Positions 7,733 through 17,368 of a stretch of DNA of 64,000 bases are shown here, in pieces (position 1 is the stretch's first letter; each line of letters starts with the position of its first letter). This DNA comes from UBA4416 sp040376995 (GTDB lineage: Bacteria; Bacteroidota; Bacteroidia; B-17B0; Aurantibacillaceae), in contig JBEIPP010000001.1 of the NCBI GenBank assembly GCA_040376995.1, forward strand, positions 1 to 64,000. Reading direction: 5' to 3'. The translations under genes and the position numbers were made by a program. The notes beneath the pieces were generated by a model. That model saw only the letters and a list, made by a program, of their open reading frames with translations. It was not told the DNA's origin and did no database searches.

Positions 7733-8821
7733 ATGGGTAAAGTAGCATTAATTACAGGAGTAACAGGACAAGACGGAGCATACCTTTCGGAATTGCTTTT
7801 AAGCAAAGGATATACAGTACATGGTGTAAAAAGAAGAAGTTCTTTATTTAATACGGATAGAATAGATCATTTATATCAAGATCAGCATGAAAAACATGTG
7901 AATTTTAAATTGCATCATGGCGATTTAACAGATAGTACAAACTTGATTAGAATAGTTCAAGAAGTACAACCTGATGAGATTTATAATTTGGCGGCTATGT
8001 CGCACGTAAAAGTAAGTTTTGATACACCAGAATATACAGCAAATGCTGATGGTATTGGAACGTTAAGAATTTTAGAAGCTATTCGTATTTTAGGTTTAGA
8101 AAAGAAAACACGTTTTTATCAAGCATCTACATCTGAGTTATACGGATTAGTGCAAGAGGTTCCTCAAAAAGAAACTACTCCTTTTTATCCTCGCAGCCCT
8201 TATGGCGTAGCAAAATTATATGCGTTTTGGATTACTAAAAACTACCGCGAGGCATACGGTATGTTTGCTTGCAATGGTATTTTGTTTAATCATGAAAGTC
8301 CATTACGTGGCGAAACATTTGTAACACGTAAAATTACTCGTGCCGCTGCAAAAATTAGGTTGGGATTACAAGATAAACTATTTATGGGAAATATTGACTC
8401 TGAAAGAGATTGGGGTCATGCAAAAGATTATGTAGAAGGAATGTGGCGCATGTTGCAACAAGACGAACCTGAAGATTTTGTTTTAGCAACTGGGATTAAA
8501 ATTACTGTTCGCGAATTTATTAATATGGCTTTTGCTGAGGTTGGTATTACTTTGAAGTGGGAAGGAAAAGACGAAAATGAAAAAGGGATTGATACTTCAA
8601 CAGGTAAAGTGCTAGTAGAAATTGATCCAAAATATTACCGTCCGGCTGAGGTTGATTTATTAGTAGGTGATGCCACAAAAGCTAAAACAAAAATGGGTTG
8701 GACTCCAACTTATACAGTTGCGGCTTTATGTAAAGAAATGGTACACGCTGATGTGGAGTTGTTTAAACGAGATAAATATTTGTTAGAAGGCGGACATAAA
8801 ATATTAAACTACAAAGAATAA
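7733..8821 (+). CDS. gmd: GDP-mannose 4,6-dehydratase
   Basis: Converts GDP-D-mannose to GDP-4-keto-6-deoxymannose, the first step to GDP-L-fucose and related deoxysugars. The 362-residue SDR enzyme has the nucleotide-binding motif TGVTGQDG at residues 8-15, HHGDLTD, the NLAAMSHVKVSF segment, the SPYGVAKLYAFW active site near residues 156-167 and the FNHESPLRGETFVTRKI signature. It is followed by fcl, the enzyme for the next step. A terminator-like hairpin in the 57-base gap may reduce read-through. Confidence 0.98.
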   Translation: MGKVALITGVTGQDGAYLSELLLSKGYTVHGVKRRSSLFNTDRIDHLYQDQHEKHVNFKLHHGDLTDSTNLIRIVQEVQPDEIYNLAAMSHVKVSFDTPEYTANADGIGTLRILEAIRILGLEKKTRFYQASTSELYGLVQEVPQKETTPFYPRSPYGVAKLYAFWITKNYREAYGMFACNGILFNHESPLRGETFVTRKITRAAAKIRLGLQDKLFMGNIDSERDWGHAKDYVEGMWRMLQQDEPEDFVLATGIKITVREFINMAFAEVGITLKWEGKDENEKGIDTSTGKVLVEIDPKYYRPAEVDLLVGDATKAKTKMGWTPTYTVAALCKEMVHADVELFKRDKYLLEGGHKILNYKE

Positions 8822-8830
8822 AACATTAAA

Positions 8831-8857
8831 ACCTCCAAACGAATGGAGGTTTTTTTG
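8831..8857 (+). terminator. Terminator or attenuator between gmd and fcl
   Basis: Perfect stem CCTCCA / TGGAGG (8832-8837 with 8844-8849) with a 6-base loop followed by T7. An upstream in-frame ATG at 8843 lies in the loop-stem junction, which argues against using that ATG as the fcl start. Confidence 0.8.
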
Positions 8858-8878
8858 AAACTACAAAAAACACGATAC

Positions 8879-9820
8879 ATGGAACTAAACTCCAAAATAT
8901 ATATAGCAGGCCATCGAGGAATGGTGGGTTCTGCTATTATGCGAAACTTACAAAACAAAGGGTATCATAATATCATTACTCGCACATCTAAAGAATTAGA
9001 CTTGCGCAATTCTCAAGCTGTTAGTGATTTTTTTACTACAGAAAAACCTCAATACGTTTTTTTAGCAGCCGCAAAAGTAGGAGGCATTCAAGCCAATAAT
9101 ATTTATAGAGCAGACTTTATTTATGAGAATTTAATGATTCAAAATAATGTGATTCATAACTCGTATTTAAATAATGTAAAAAAATTAATGTTTTTAGGAA
9201 GTTCTTGTATTTACCCTAAAATGGCTCCTCAACCTTTAAAGGAAGAGTATTTGCTAACAGGATTATTGGAAGAAACAAACGAACCGTATGCTATTGCAAA
9301 AATTGCAGGTATTAAAATGTGCGAAAGCTACAAGCGTCAGTATGGCTGTAATTTTATTTCGGTGATGCCAACAAACCTGTACGGGCCAAATGATAATTAT
9401 AACTTAAATAATTCTCATGTCTTGCCTGCTTTAATAAGAAAGTTTCATGATGCTAAAGAAAATAATTTACCGTCAGTAGAAATGTGGGGAACAGGAACTC
9501 CAATGCGTGAATTTTTGCACGCAGATGATTTAGGAGATGCTTGTGTGTTTTTGATGAATACGTACGATGGTGAAAAATTTGTTAATATTGGTTCGGGAAC
9601 TGATTTAACTATAAAAAATTTGGCTTTATTGATAAAAGATATAGTTGGATTTAAAGGGGAAATAGTTCATGATTTATCTAAACCAGATGGAACGCCACGC
9701 AAATTAATGGATGTATCCTATTTACATTATTTAGGCTGGAAACATAAAATTGAATTACCTGAGGGTATCAAACAAGTGTACGACGATTTTAAAAAGAAAG
9801 AAGGTGTTAAGGCATGGTAG
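8879..9820 (+). CDS. fcl: GDP-L-fucose synthase
   Basis: Epimerase-reductase that turns the product of Gmd into GDP-L-fucose. An SDR fold with the NADP motif GHRGMVGS at residues 10-17, GSSCIYPK, the catalytic EPYAIAKIAG with Tyr-x-x-x-Lys, and MPTNLYGPNDNY. The start at 8879 (ATG, MELNSKIYIAGH) is chosen because the longer reading from 8843 begins inside the gmd terminator and adds 12 residues unlike the family. The protein is then 313 residues, the normal length. The last codons overlap the ATG of the next gene (ATGGTAG), so translation may be coupled. Confidence 0.97.
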   Translation: MELNSKIYIAGHRGMVGSAIMRNLQNKGYHNIITRTSKELDLRNSQAVSDFFTTEKPQYVFLAAAKVGGIQANNIYRADFIYENLMIQNNVIHNSYLNNVKKLMFLGSSCIYPKMAPQPLKEEYLLTGLLEETNEPYAIAKIAGIKMCESYKRQYGCNFISVMPTNLYGPNDNYNLNNSHVLPALIRKFHDAKENNLPSVEMWGTGTPMREFLHADDLGDACVFLMNTYDGEKFVNIGSGTDLTIKNLALLIKDIVGFKGEIVHDLSKPDGTPRKLMDVSYLHYLGWKHKIELPEGIKQVYDDFKKKEGVKAW

Positions 9821-11403
9821 ATAGAAAAAGTATGATTTTAGATATTAGATTTAGGAAGTGTTTATTTCTTTTGTCTTTTGTCTTTTGTCTTAAATCTCTT
9901 TCTCTTAAATCACAGTTTTATAATTTACCTAATGAGTATTTCTTTAATACATTTTCTCAGCGTCAATTAGCCCGTTTAGATTCAGAACAAATACATTCTA
10001 GTATACAGCCTTACATTCCATTTTTTAATAAAAAGTATGAGTTTGTAGGCGATACTCACCAGTTATTTAAATATATAAGTGACGATCCTTTATTAGATAA
10101 AGTATTTTTCGATCATTTAATTCATATTAAACCAAAATCGGGTAAATATGAATTTAAAGTGGATCCATTATTAAATATCGAATTAGGTAGAGCGTATTAT
10201 GATACAACTAGTATTCAACAACGAATTTCAACTAATACACGAGGCTTTATTGCTAGCGGTTCGATAGGAAAAGATTTTTATTTTGAAACGATGTTTTCAG
10301 AAAACCAAAGTCAATTTCCTTATTATATATCAAAATATAATAATCAAACAAAAATAGTTCCAGGTCAGGGAAGATATAAAGTTTTTAAAACAACAGGTTA
10401 CGATTATGCATTTTCCTCAGGATTTATTTCTTACCAACCATTTAAAAAATTAAACATTCAATTAGGACATGGTAAACAAAAAATTGGAAATGGATATCGT
10501 TCTATATTATTAAGTGATAATGCGTTTAATTACCCATATTTAAGAGTAACATCAGAGTGGTTCAAAGGAAAACTACAGTACACAAATATTTATGCGGTGT
10601 TAATGAATTTAACAACTGGAGGAGCGCCTACACCCAAAAACACAGAACCTTTATTTCAAAAGAAAGCCGTGTCCTTTCAATATTTAAGTTATAATGTAAA
10701 TAAACGTATTAATATTGGCTTATTTCAAGGAATGATTTGGAATGCCGCTGATAGTATGAATAGACAGCATTTAGATTGGCAATATTTTAATCCTATCATT
10801 TTTTCAAATATTGGATTTTATGGATTAAACAATAAAAATAATATTATGATTGGCGCTACTGCTAATGTAAAAGTATCTAACACAATTTCAGTTTATGGTC
10901 AATTGATGGGCGATGATTTAAGCAATACTTATTCAATTGGTAATGCATTTGGTTATCAGATTGGAGCAAAATATTTCGATGCATTTAATATAAAAAATCT
11001 AATGGTTCAAGCAGAATATAATGATGTTGCAGAGGCTTCCTATAATAGCCCTTTTGGCACATATAGCAATCAAAGTTATTCTCATTATAACCAAAATTTA
11101 GCATACACCTTAGGATATGGTAAGGAGCTTGTGTTATTAGGAGATTATAAATATAGAAGAGCCTTTATTAATGCTAAACTAAATTTACAAAGGATGACGT
11201 TAAATAATTTTTCTTTATATAACAATACACTTACGAAAATACAATTAGGCTATACTATAAACACAGCATATAATTTTAGTGTATCTTTAGGATATAATTA
11301 TCGTTACCAAGATTTTTTAGGGTTTAAGTCATCTAATAACAAAACAACATTTTATACTTTAAGTATAAAATCTAATTTATATAATACTTATTACGATTTT
11401 TAA
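9814..11403 (+). CDS. Wzi-like outer-membrane capsule assembly protein
   Basis: A 529-residue exported barrel resembling the capsule assembly Wzi family: a signal peptide followed by many beta strands, with motifs such as KLNIQLGHGKQKIGNGYRSILLS that recur in the second copy at 12508. Wzi-type proteins anchor surface polysaccharide at the outer membrane. ATG 9814 overlaps the end of fcl, and a second ATG at 9832 also leaves a complete signal sequence. The signal-peptide DNA is built of 7-base repeats (see 9836-9910). Context with gmd, fcl and a sugar-phosphate transferase supports a role in surface glycan export or anchoring. Confidence 0.75.
   Translation: MVDRKSMILDIRFRKCLFLLSFVFCLKSLSLKSQFYNLPNEYFFNTFSQRQLARLDSEQIHSSIQPYIPFFNKKYEFVGDTHQLFKYISDDPLLDKVFFDHLIHIKPKSGKYEFKVDPLLNIELGRAYYDTTSIQQRISTNTRGFIASGSIGKDFYFETMFSENQSQFPYYISKYNNQTKIVPGQGRYKVFKTTGYDYAFSSGFISYQPFKKLNIQLGHGKQKIGNGYRSILLSDNAFNYPYLRVTSEWFKGKLQYTNIYAVLMNLTTGGAPTPKNTEPLFQKKAVSFQYLSYNVNKRINIGLFQGMIWNAADSMNRQHLDWQYFNPIIFSNIGFYGLNNKNNIMIGATANVKVSNTISVYGQLMGDDLSNTYSIGNAFGYQIGAKYFDAFNIKNLMVQAEYNDVAEASYNSPFGTYSNQSYSHYNQNLAYTLGYGKELVLLGDYKYRRAFINAKLNLQRMTLNNFSLYNNTLTKIQLGYTINTAYNFSVSLGYNYRYQDFLGFKSSNNKTTFYTLSIKSNLYNTYYDF
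9836..9910. repeat. 7-bp repeat tract inside a signal-peptide coding region
   Basis: Two 7-base phased runs encode the first part of the Wzi-like protein: TTTTAGA, TATTAGA, TTTAGGA (9836-9856), and three perfect copies of TTTTGTC (9869-9889) followed by TTAAATC and a second TTAAATC. The hydrophobic core (FLLSFVFCLKSLSL) is therefore encoded by simple repeats. Gain or loss of one 7-mer would shift the frame. Confidence 0.7.
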
Positions 11404-11413
11404 AATATAAAAT

Positions 11414-12499
11414 ATGGCAATATTAATTTTAGTATTTATTACAGCATTTGCAGTTGTTTTGTATTCTACTCCTGCGCTTATAAAAGTGGCTGTTTTAAAA
11501 AGGTTAATTGATTTACCTACCGAAGAAAGAAAAATTCATAAGAGAGCAGTTCCAACTATTGGCGGAATTATTATTTATGCAGCTACATTATTTTCTTTTT
11601 CACTTTGGTATAGTATTGATGATATTCATGAGTACGATCAAATTTATGAATCAGTAAAAGAGTTTAAAATATTAGTAGCAACAAGTTTGGTATTGTTTTT
11701 TGTTGGCGTAAAAGATGATATTATTGGAACATCTCCAGTAAAAAAATTGTTTGCCAATATATTAGTTGGATTAATATTAGTACTGATGGGAGATATTAGA
11801 ATAACAGGACTTCACGGTGTTTTTGGTGTAAATGAAATTCCACTTTGGGGAAGTATTTTTTTATCATTGTTTACATATATTGTTGTAGTAAATGCTATGA
11901 ATTTGATTGATGGCATTGATGGTTTAGCAGCAGGTGTTGGATTTATTGCTTCATCAGTTTTTGGTATATGGTTTATTTTTGCAAACGAATACACATTAGC
12001 ATCTCTTTCTTTTTCCTTATCAGGAGCCTTGTTAGGATTTTTAATATTTAATTTCTCACCAGCAAAAATATTTATGGGTGATAGCGGATCTTTAATCATA
12101 GGAATGTTTATTTGTGTTTTAAGTATCAAGTTAATTGAATATCCTTTAGCTCGATTGGATGATTTTTGGATTCATATTTCTAAACCAATTTTTGTTGTAG
12201 CAGCATTGGCGTATCCACTAACAGATACATTAAGAATCTTTATTTTAAGAGCCGTAAAAGGGCAGTCGCCTTTTGCAGCAGACAGAAACCATTTACACCA
12301 CCGCCTTTTAGATTGCGGATATTCCCACGCTAAAACAGTGATTATTATTTACATATTTAGCATAGTTACAGTTGGAGTCTCTTTACTTAGTTATTTTTTA
12401 AATCCAAGCCTTTCATTACTTGCTGTTTTAGGCACAAGTGGATTATTCATTCTTTTTGTTTCATTTTCTTACCAATCAGCAAAGAATAAAAAAAGCTAG
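11414..12499 (+). CDS. Undecaprenyl-phosphate sugar-1-phosphate transferase (WecA/MraY family)
   Basis: Polytopic membrane enzyme (361 residues, about ten hydrophobic segments) that links a sugar phosphate, probably GlcNAc-1-P, to undecaprenyl phosphate and so starts a lipid-linked glycan. Family motifs are visible: HKRAVPTIGG near residue 43, VGVKDDIIG near 98, NAMNLIDGIDGLAAG near 160, IFMGDSGSLIIG near 218 and the HLHHRLLD histidine motif near 294. It sits between the two Wzi-like genes with gaps of 10 and 8 bases, so it is probably in the same transcript. Confidence 0.92.
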   Translation: MAILILVFITAFAVVLYSTPALIKVAVLKRLIDLPTEERKIHKRAVPTIGGIIIYAATLFSFSLWYSIDDIHEYDQIYESVKEFKILVATSLVLFFVGVKDDIIGTSPVKKLFANILVGLILVLMGDIRITGLHGVFGVNEIPLWGSIFLSLFTYIVVVNAMNLIDGIDGLAAGVGFIASSVFGIWFIFANEYTLASLSFSLSGALLGFLIFNFSPAKIFMGDSGSLIIGMFICVLSIKLIEYPLARLDDFWIHISKPIFVVAALAYPLTDTLRIFILRAVKGQSPFAADRNHLHHRLLDCGYSHAKTVIIIYIFSIVTVGVSLLSYFLNPSLSLLAVLGTSGLFILFVSFSYQSAKNKKS

Positions 12500-12507
12500 T
12501 ATTAAAA

Positions 12508-14130
12508 TTGAAAAAGTGTAAAGACATATTTCGTCATGTATCATCTTTATATGTTACGTTTGTATTTTGTTTTTTTTCAGCGATTACTTTTTCTCAAACC
12601 GAACCTCAAGCCCAAAATATTTTTATTAATAACGAAAATCAAAACAACATAGATGCTTGGGATATAAAACAACCAAGTTTTGAATTTCATTCTTCATTTA
12701 AACCATATTTATCAGTAACCCTTCAAAATTATTCCGATACTTCTGTGAAGTATTTGCATTACGCTATTAAAAATACATTTTTGAGTAAAACTTATAATGA
12801 GGGTCCAAATAAACGAAATCAATACAACGTCCAAACTCTTCCAATTATTGATATCCAAACTGGATACGATTTATTGAACTCTAAATTTGTTTTAGAATCA
12901 ATCGGTGGAGCTCATGCCAAATTAAATATTAATAATGATTTTACATTTGCATTAACAGCTATTGGAGGTAAGGTTTCTTACCCTAATTTTATTGATACGT
13001 CAATACAAACTACGGGGGTAATTCCAGGATTAGGAAGAGCGTTTAAAAATAGCGATGGAAGTTATAGTTTTTCTAATTTAACAGGTTATGTTTCTTATAG
13101 TCCAAATAAAACATTTAATTTTCAATTAGGAAAGGATAAACATTTTGTTGGAGAAGGCTATCGTTCGTTATTGCTTTCAGATTTTTCAAACAACAATCCT
13201 TATTTTGGCATCAATGCAAATATTTGGAGAATTCAATATAATGTGTGGTATTCTTGGATGAAAGATTTTTCGAGTTATGATGGTTCTCAAAAAAGTTTGC
13301 AAAATAAATATGGAACATTTCATTATTTGAGTTTTAACGCACTTAAAGGATTGAACATTTCTTTCTTTGAAAATGTTGTTTGGCAAGGAACAGATACAAA
13401 TCGTGTAAGAACGTTTGATGTCAATTATTTAAACCCAATCGTTTTTTATCGACCTCAAGAGTATTCAGTGGGCTCATCAGATAACTCAATGATGGGATTA
13501 AATATTTCTGCAAAACTTTTTGGCAAATTAAAGTTATATGCCCAAGTAGTAGCTGATGAATTCTTTTTTAAAGAAATTAAAGCACGTAAAGGATGGTGGG
13601 CAAATAAACAAGGTTGGCAGTTTGGAGCCAAGTATATTAATGCATTTAAAGTAAAGGGCTTGACTATTCAAGCTGAGTATAATGAAGTTAGGCCTTACAC
13701 TTATACACATGGAAGTGTTCAGCAAAATTATTCTAATTATAGTCAAGCATTAGCTCATCCATTTGGCGCTAACTTTAAAGAGTACCTAGGTTTTTTGAGT
13801 TATAGAGCAAATCGCTGGATGTTAAGTTTTCAAGGTATTTCAGCGACTATTGGTATGGATACATTGGGTTCGAATTTAGGGCAAAATATTTTTTTAAGTT
13901 ATACAACCCGACCGTATGAATATGGGCATAAAACTACTCAAGGTAATAAAATGAAATTAATGCAAAGCGACATTAAATTTACTTACTATGTTATTCCACA
14001 AATGAATTTGAGAGTAGAGTTGGGATATATACAAAGAAGTATAAAAGATGATTTAGGGGATGAACTGCAATCTCCTTACATCTATTTTGGTGTAAAAACA
14101 AGTATACATAATTTTTATCGAGATTATTAA
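12508..14130 (+). CDS. Second Wzi-like outer-membrane protein
   Basis: A 540-residue exported barrel paralogous to the protein at 9814: both contain a QLGK-x-K-HFVGEGYRSLLLS or GHGKQKIGNGYRSILLS segment, a YLSFNALKGLNISFFENVVWQGTD block and an AKY-x-AFK-VKGLTIQAEYN block. The only start that keeps the signal peptide is TTG at 12508, 8 bases after the transferase stop. The N-terminal hydrophobic stretch ends at FSQ. Likely outer-membrane glycan assembly or surface attachment; whether the two paralogues act together is inference. Confidence 0.75.
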   Translation: MKKCKDIFRHVSSLYVTFVFCFFSAITFSQTEPQAQNIFINNENQNNIDAWDIKQPSFEFHSSFKPYLSVTLQNYSDTSVKYLHYAIKNTFLSKTYNEGPNKRNQYNVQTLPIIDIQTGYDLLNSKFVLESIGGAHAKLNINNDFTFALTAIGGKVSYPNFIDTSIQTTGVIPGLGRAFKNSDGSYSFSNLTGYVSYSPNKTFNFQLGKDKHFVGEGYRSLLLSDFSNNNPYFGINANIWRIQYNVWYSWMKDFSSYDGSQKSLQNKYGTFHYLSFNALKGLNISFFENVVWQGTDTNRVRTFDVNYLNPIVFYRPQEYSVGSSDNSMMGLNISAKLFGKLKLYAQVVADEFFFKEIKARKGWWANKQGWQFGAKYINAFKVKGLTIQAEYNEVRPYTYTHGSVQQNYSNYSQALAHPFGANFKEYLGFLSYRANRWMLSFQGISATIGMDTLGSNLGQNIFLSYTTRPYEYGHKTTQGNKMKLMQSDIKFTYYVIPQMNLRVELGYIQRSIKDDLGDELQSPYIYFGVKTSIHNFYRDY

Positions 14131-14139
14131 TTTGTTGTA

Positions 14140-14490
14140 ATGGAACAATCGTTAGATAGCTTCTTTTTGAAAATTCCTGAACCTCAACAATCAACTTTAC
14201 TGTTTCTTCGTCAGTTTTTAATAGAAGAAATAAAGCTTGAAGAAAGTTGGAAGTTTAACACCCCATTTTATTATTACAAAGGAAAATGGTTTTGTTATCT
14301 ATCATACAGCGCCAAAAGGAAACATGAAATTTATATTGGATTTGTGAGAGGCTATCAAATTGAATATCCCAATTTAGTGAGTAAGGGTAGAAAACAAATT
14401 AAAATATATCGCATCAATCCTGAAAAAGATATTGATATAAGGGCACTCAAAAAAATCACGGACTTACTTAAAAAACTTTATGAGTATTAA
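14140..14490 (+). CDS. DUF1801 domain protein
   Basis: A 116-residue soluble protein with the DUF1801 / YdhG-like pattern: a helical N-terminus, then ESWKFNTPFYYYKGKWFCYLSYSAKRKHEIYIGF and the GRKQIKIYRI strand. No catalytic residues are known for the family and the biological role is open. It starts 9 bases after the Wzi-like gene, so it is probably the last gene of the polysaccharide operon. A long palindrome follows immediately. Confidence 0.85.
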   Translation: MEQSLDSFFLKIPEPQQSTLLFLRQFLIEEIKLEESWKFNTPFYYYKGKWFCYLSYSAKRKHEIYIGFVRGYQIEYPNLVSKGRKQIKIYRINPEKDIDIRALKKITDLLKKLYEY

Positions 14491-14521
14491 ATTGTATTAC
14501 AAATTACTTTTGTAATACAAT
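14491..14521. terminator. Bidirectional terminator hairpin
   Basis: Perfect 13-bp inverted repeat ATTGTATTACAAA / TTTGTAATACAAT with a 5-base loop, followed by a T run on the plus strand. It closes the polysaccharide operon and overlaps the last codons of the convergent T9SS gene, whose stop is at 14504. Confidence 0.8.
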
Positions 14522-17368
14522 TTTTCTCACTGTTTTTTCGCCACCCATATTTTTCACCTCTATAAAATAAAATCCCGACTTAAGATAAGATAAGTCAAGA
14601 ATGATCTTATTATCTACTATAGAGGCAGGCGCTTCAATTTTTTTGCTAGTAATATCCATTAATGAATAAGATTCTGTAGAGATAGTTGTATTATTTTTAA
14701 AATCTATTGTTAGCAAACTATTTGTAGGATTTGGATAAATACTAATATTATCGAAAGTATTTAAATCTTCATTGGTGACAGAACAAATTGGCGAATATTC
14801 ATATGTTCCATCTATGTCAACAATTTTTAAACGATAATATGAAATGTTTTTTAAGACATGTTCATCTATGAAGCTATAGTTTTTAATTGAAAGACTATTG
14901 CCAGCTGCTATTACTTTACCAATAGTTTGGTAATTTATAGCATCAGTTGATCGTTCTATAGAAAAGTAGTGGCTGTTTAATTCAGTTGCTGTTTTCCAAT
15001 TTAGCTGTATTGTATTTGAATTAATTAAATTACAATTAAAATCAATTAACTCAATTGGAAGAGGACTTGCAGCGGGATCTATAGTGCCAATCGTATAAAA
15101 ATAATTGGTTGTAATGTTTGATCCATCAACGTTAAACAAAACTCTATCTCCAGCTGTACTTACTGTTGTGCTTGGAACTATGCTGAAAGTACCAGCTGCC
15201 GAGCTTCTGTATAATAATACATAATTTGAAGCTACACCAGGTCCAGCCCCAGCCCCATAGTCACTATAATCAAAAAAGATAGTCATTAGTCCATTATTGG
15301 AGCCAATATCTGTTTTATTTACGTACCAATCATTTGTCCAACGAAGAAGCACAGTAGCCGGTAGATTAGAAGTAGTAGTATATGGAGTGGCGAAACAATT
15401 CATTCCGTAAGTAAGATAGTCACCATTGTCTTTTAAAAATGCGGTTGCGGCAGTAGTTACCGAAACACCCATCCCACTAGTGCCCCTCGTTCCAGCAACA
15501 CTATCCGTTGCACTTTCTCTTCCTACACCATTTACATAATAAATGTAACTGGTTGATGATGGTGGAGTATATTTATTATTTGAAGTTGTTATAACATAAA
15601 ACGCACTTTGATTGGTTTCAATTAGCGTTCTCCGTGTAGTATTTAATGCTGAATAATACATACTGAATTCTGACATTTTGCCTGTGATAGCTTCCCCGGC
15701 CTCAAACGATGAATTAATACTTTGTAACAACCTAACTGAATTGATATTGAAGTTATTTGCGTCTGGTTGAGTAGCAGAACCTGTTCCATTATTGAATAAT
15801 TGACGAACGGTTCCGTTAAAACTGCCAGATAATATCATAGGCGACCCAACAGTAAATACGGTATTAGGCGCTGCACCACTTCTTTCGAAAACAAATTGAT
15901 TGCTGCTTCTTTGATTAATATTTGCAAAATTTGTACTACTCCAATCTGCACTAGTTAAAGCGGCATTTCCAACCGACCAAACCCTCAAATTAGCTGAAGA
16001 GCTGATATCCGGTCGAAAAACAGAATTAATAGTTAAATTGCTGCCAGTATAAGCAGTTGTAAATGTTGCGGTTAAATTAGTTTGCAAAGCATTCGTTCCT
16101 TGCATGGCAGGCCATGTAGACGAACCATTTAAGCGCACAATATTTCCTGCATTTACAATCTGTGGCTGCCGGGTGGTGGCACCGGTTTGGGATAAATTGA
16201 TTCCATTTCCAGTTTGATCATACCAAATAGACACATAAGCACTGGGAGGGGTTAAAGGTAGTGTAGGCGTAACAGAGGGTCCGCTAATTCCGTAATAAGC
16301 CGATTGTCCATATTCTATGTATTGCCTCTCTGTGGCAGATAATGCCGAGCTAAAATAAATCAATTCCTGAATGTCTCCATTATGGCCTTGGGTATTAGCA
16401 GCAGGTATGGTGCCAATAGCAAATTCTCCCGCAATAATATTCATGGCAGCCGGTGTGCCAATATTGGTCATTGCTTGTGAAGCACCATTAATCCATTGCG
16501 TTAAAGCCGGTAAAGATGTTCCCGGCAAAATCTGAGAGGATATATACCATGTGTTTGTATTTAATAAAGATGAACCTACAGTGACTGCACCCAGGTTTTC
16601 TACACCATACCTACCTTGGCTGGCACTGTTAAAGGCAAACCAGGCCCCGTATCTTCTTCCTCCACCGCTGTTATTACCCCAACCGAATAATTCGGCACCG
16701 GGGTTAGCAAGCCCTCGTGCTCTCCAAACACATGAGGTACTTAGCGGTTGAGTTGTAAGAAAGAATGCATTTTTGAGGTATGTCTCATTAAAGAAAATAG
16801 ATGGTCTGTTAGATGAGTTTTTTTCTATTAAGCCTGCATTAATAATTCTTGGTTGTAAACCAGCTGTAGCTTGTGTGGCATGTCGGTTATTTCCGCTCTG
16901 GTCGTACCATGTTGCTACAAATGCGCTTGGTGCTGAGGCAGGAAGTGTAGCGGAAAGTATAGGACCATTTACACTGTAATATTGAGATTGCCCCCATTCT
17001 AGATATTGGCGGTCAGTATTGGATAAGGCAGAACTAAAAGCTATTGCCTCAGAAATATTACCATCCATAGCACCAACTCCAGCGGCGCCAGGAGTAGATC
17101 CCACTTGAATTTGACCTAATCCGAAAATAGCTGGTGAATTATTTGCACCTAAAAGTGTCGTAGCGAAAACAGAACCATTAAAATAACCAAATACGCCTGG
17201 TGAAATATTACCTGATGTATAAGTCCAAGACATAATATTTAAAACACCTGGTGGAAGGCTGTTACCGCTCAAACCTAAACTTTGAAATTCGATACAATTA
17301 TTACCGCTAATTCTACATAAGTTTACACGCGAACCAATGCCACTATTGTCGCCCCATCCAAACAAACC
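14504..17368 (-). CDS. T9SS-secreted LamG-like repeat protein, C-terminal part (frameshifted gene)
   Basis: C-terminal 950-odd residues of a large secreted protein whose N-terminal part is in another frame at 17323-18228. It continues repeated concanavalin/LamG-like domains, each introduced by a WYDQSGN or WYDQTGN motif and a PQIVNAG or PRIINAG motif and each ending in a QYYSV or AYYGI segment. A fibronectin-like region near residue 770 leads to a type A T9SS sorting domain, seen as ISIYPNPTNSLLTIDF, the SGFYFIEV strand and the KTVRKIVLQK end. The two parts join near 17369, where one extra T would restore a continuous frame (reading IMFGLFGWGDNSG). Read as it stands, this part has no signal peptide and would not be exported. 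Confidence 0.75.
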   Translation of the reverse strand, partial: GLFGWGDNSGIGSRVNLCRISGNNCIEFQSLGLSGNSLPPGVLNIMSWTYTSGNISPGVFGYFNGSVFATTLLGANNSPAIFGLGQIQVGSTPGAAGVGAMDGNISEAIAFSSALSNTDRQYLEWGQSQYYSVNGPILSATLPASAPSAFVATWYDQSGNNRHATQATAGLQPRIINAGLIEKNSSNRPSIFFNETYLKNAFFLTTQPLSTSCVWRARGLANPGAELFGWGNNSGGGRRYGAWFAFNSASQGRYGVENLGAVTVGSSLLNTNTWYISSQILPGTSLPALTQWINGASQAMTNIGTPAAMNIIAGEFAIGTIPAANTQGHNGDIQELIYFSSALSATERQYIEYGQSAYYGISGPSVTPTLPLTPPSAYVSIWYDQTGNGINLSQTGATTRQPQIVNAGNIVRLNGSSTWPAMQGTNALQTNLTATFTTAYTGSNLTINSVFRPDISSSANLRVWSVGNAALTSADWSSTNFANINQRSSNQFVFERSGAAPNTVFTVGSPMILSGSFNGTVRQLFNNGTGSATQPDANNFNINSVRLLQSINSSFEAGEAITGKMSEFSMYYSALNTTRRTLIETNQSAFYVITTSNNKYTPPSSTSYIYYVNGVGRESATDSVAGTRGTSGMGVSVTTAATAFLKDNGDYLTYGMNCFATPYTTTSNLPATVLLRWTNDWYVNKTDIGSNNGLMTIFFDYSDYGAGAGPGVASNYVLLYRSSAAGTFSIVPSTTVSTAGDRVLFNVDGSNITTNYFYTIGTIDPAASPLPIELIDFNCNLINSNTIQLNWKTATELNSHYFSIERSTDAINYQTIGKVIAAGNSLSIKNYSFIDEHVLKNISYYRLKIVDIDGTYEYSPICSVTNEDLNTFDNISIYPNPTNSLLTIDFKNNTTISTESYSLMDITSKKIEAPASIVDNKIILDLSYLKSGFYFIEVKNMGGEKTVRKIVLQK

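Noticed and set aside
8843..8878. Upstream ATG of fcl at 8843
   Set aside because: It lies inside the gmd terminator hairpin and adds 12 residues not typical of the family. ATG 8879 fits better.
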